Shown here piece by piece: positions 53,791 through 54,514 of a DNA stretch of 54,514 nucleotides (the first letter of the stretch is position 1; the number at the start of each line of letters is the position of its first letter). The stretch covers positions 1-54,514 of the forward strand of contig JAUNLX010000009.1 of the NCBI GenBank assembly GCA_030532035.1, in the 5' to 3' direction. Made by a program: the position numbers and the translations under genes. The notes under the pieces were generated by a model, which saw nothing but the letters and a program-made list of their open reading frames with translations, searched no databases and was not told the origin of the DNA. This stretch comes from Clostridia bacterium. GTDB lineage: Bacteria > Bacillota > Clostridia > Oscillospirales > Acutalibacteraceae.

Positions 53791-53825
53791 AACACTGCAG
53801 GCAGTATAGCCTGCGGTGTTTTTTT
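53791..53825 (+). terminator. Terminator after tRNA-Ser
   Basis: Stem AACACTGCAGGC / GCCTGCGGTGTT (one T-G pair) with a 6-base loop, followed by a run of seven Ts, directly after the encoded CCA. Confidence 0.9.
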
Positions 53826-53906
53826 ATGATAGTATATACTGTAGATATTTATGATTTTTGAGATGGGGAAATTGTAAGTGAACATAAAGAGAAAGGTACT
53901 CAGGAT

Positions 53907-54514
53907 ATGGCGATAAAAAATAGTGCAAATATTGGCTTTGAAAAACAAATCTGGGATGCAGCGTGTGTCCTTTGGGGACACATACCAGCAGCAGAATACA
54001 GAAAGGTTATCGTAGGTCTCATCTTTCTAAGATATATTTCAAGTGCTTTTGAAAAGCGCTATCAGAAGCTCTTAGACGAAGGTGACGGTTTTGAAAACGA
54101 TAAAGATGCATATACAGAAGACAACATCTTTTTTGTTCCTGAAGATGCTCGATGGAGTAAGATTGCTTCTGCAGCACACACACCTGAAATCGGTATGATA
54201 ATTGACAACGCTATGAGAGCAATCGAAAAAGAAAACAGCTCCCTTAAGAATGTTTTACCAAAAAACTATGCAAGTCCTGATTTAGATAAGCGTGTTTTAG
54301 GAGATGTAGTTGACCTTTTTACCAATATGGATATGGGTACAGCTGAAAATAGTAAAGATTTACTCGGCAGAACTTATGAATACTGTATTCAGCAATTTGC
54401 GGCATACGAAGGCGTTAAAGGTGGCGAGTTCTATACACCAGCAAGTATTGTAAAAACAATTGTTGCTATTTTAAAGCCTTTCAAAAATTGTAGAGTATAT
54501 GACCCTTGTTGTGG
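53907..54514 (+). CDS. hsdM: Type I restriction-modification methyltransferase subunit HsdM (3' truncated by the window)
   Basis: The first 202 codons are present. The N-terminal helical domain (FEKQIWDAACVLWGHIPAAEYRKVIVGLIFLRYISSAFEKRY) is the usual HsdM N-domain. GGEFYTPASIVKTIVAIL leads into the SAM-binding motif, cut off at DPCCG, where DPxCGSG is expected. HsdM with HsdS methylates adenines in a bipartite site, and with HsdR it restricts unmodified DNA; hsdS and hsdR should follow outside the window. The ATG has GAAAGG about 10 bases upstream. Base composition is visibly richer in G+C than the cca gene, and it starts right after a tRNA gene, both signs of acquired DNA. Confidence 0.93.
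   Translation, partial: MAIKNSANIGFEKQIWDAACVLWGHIPAAEYRKVIVGLIFLRYISSAFEKRYQKLLDEGDGFENDKDAYTEDNIFFVPEDARWSKIASAAHTPEIGMIIDNAMRAIEKENSSLKNVLPKNYASPDLDKRVLGDVVDLFTNMDMGTAENSKDLLGRTYEYCIQQFAAYEGVKGGEFYTPASIVKTIVAILKPFKNCRVYDPCC

Overview
The window is AT-rich DNA (roughly a third G+C by eye) from a Gram-positive anaerobe of class Clostridia. The main pointers are the SCIFF peptide with its radical-SAM maturase, a single-chain clostridial-type PurL, a PerR/rubrerythrin pair, a sepF-divIVA-lspA-rluD cluster, a split transketolase and a ylbF-mutS-mutL-miaA block. The order within Clostridia cannot be fixed from this window; the gene order resembles Oscillospirales-type genomes. The genetic code is standard: TGA ends many genes that are tightly followed by the next one, and TGG is used for Trp.

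Positions 1-3250 hold the tail of a surface protein and a cell-envelope cassette. The cassette has a BlaI-type repressor with twin operators, an M56 membrane metalloprotease without a beta-lactam sensor domain, a secreted amidase-like protein interrupted by one in-frame TGA, and a small membrane protein. Positions 3283-6435 are a leftward iscS-iscU-iscR operon whose last gene appears to be an orphan DNA methyltransferase. Positions 6481-9094 hold a sirtuin, a tandem palindromic repeat array, an Orn/Lys/Arg-type decarboxylase and the start of the SCIFF RiPP locus (scfA, then scfB to 10462).

Positions 10452-20553 are mostly leftward housekeeping genes: tcdA, rsmI, trmN6, a 2[4Fe-4S] ferredoxin, metY, an ApgM-like mutase (possibly a homoserine kinase) and purL, with ychF on the other strand. 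Positions 20777-25315 are a parE-parC operon behind two promoters and a possible leader attenuator, ending in a second palindrome array that merges into a terminator. Positions 25325-31279 are a three-gene leftward ABC exporter system (ATPase, 8-TM permease with a very long coiled coil, two-pass partner protein) with a candidate operator and leader terminator.

A tRNA-Thr follows, then a compact rightward set (lipoprotein, SDR reductase, PF06541 membrane protein, FkbM methyltransferase), then leftward perR and rubrerythrin with a PerR-box-like site. From 36189 to 49694 a long rightward run covers translation fidelity and DNA repair (miaB, ylbF, mutS, mutL, miaA), the divisome and envelope (HlyD-like, yggS, sepF, divIVA, lspA), rluD and the two transketolase halves. 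lemA and a DUF2207 gene follow, then leftward cca. A tRNA-Ser(CGA) marks a visible change in base composition, and the truncated hsdM of a type I restriction-modification locus starts just beyond it.

The strongest leads are the TGA in the amidase, the ISC-plus-methyltransferase operon, the palindromic repeat arrays, the coiled-coil ABC system, and two tRNA-modification genes that look leaderless. No wholly new system can be proven from sequence alone.
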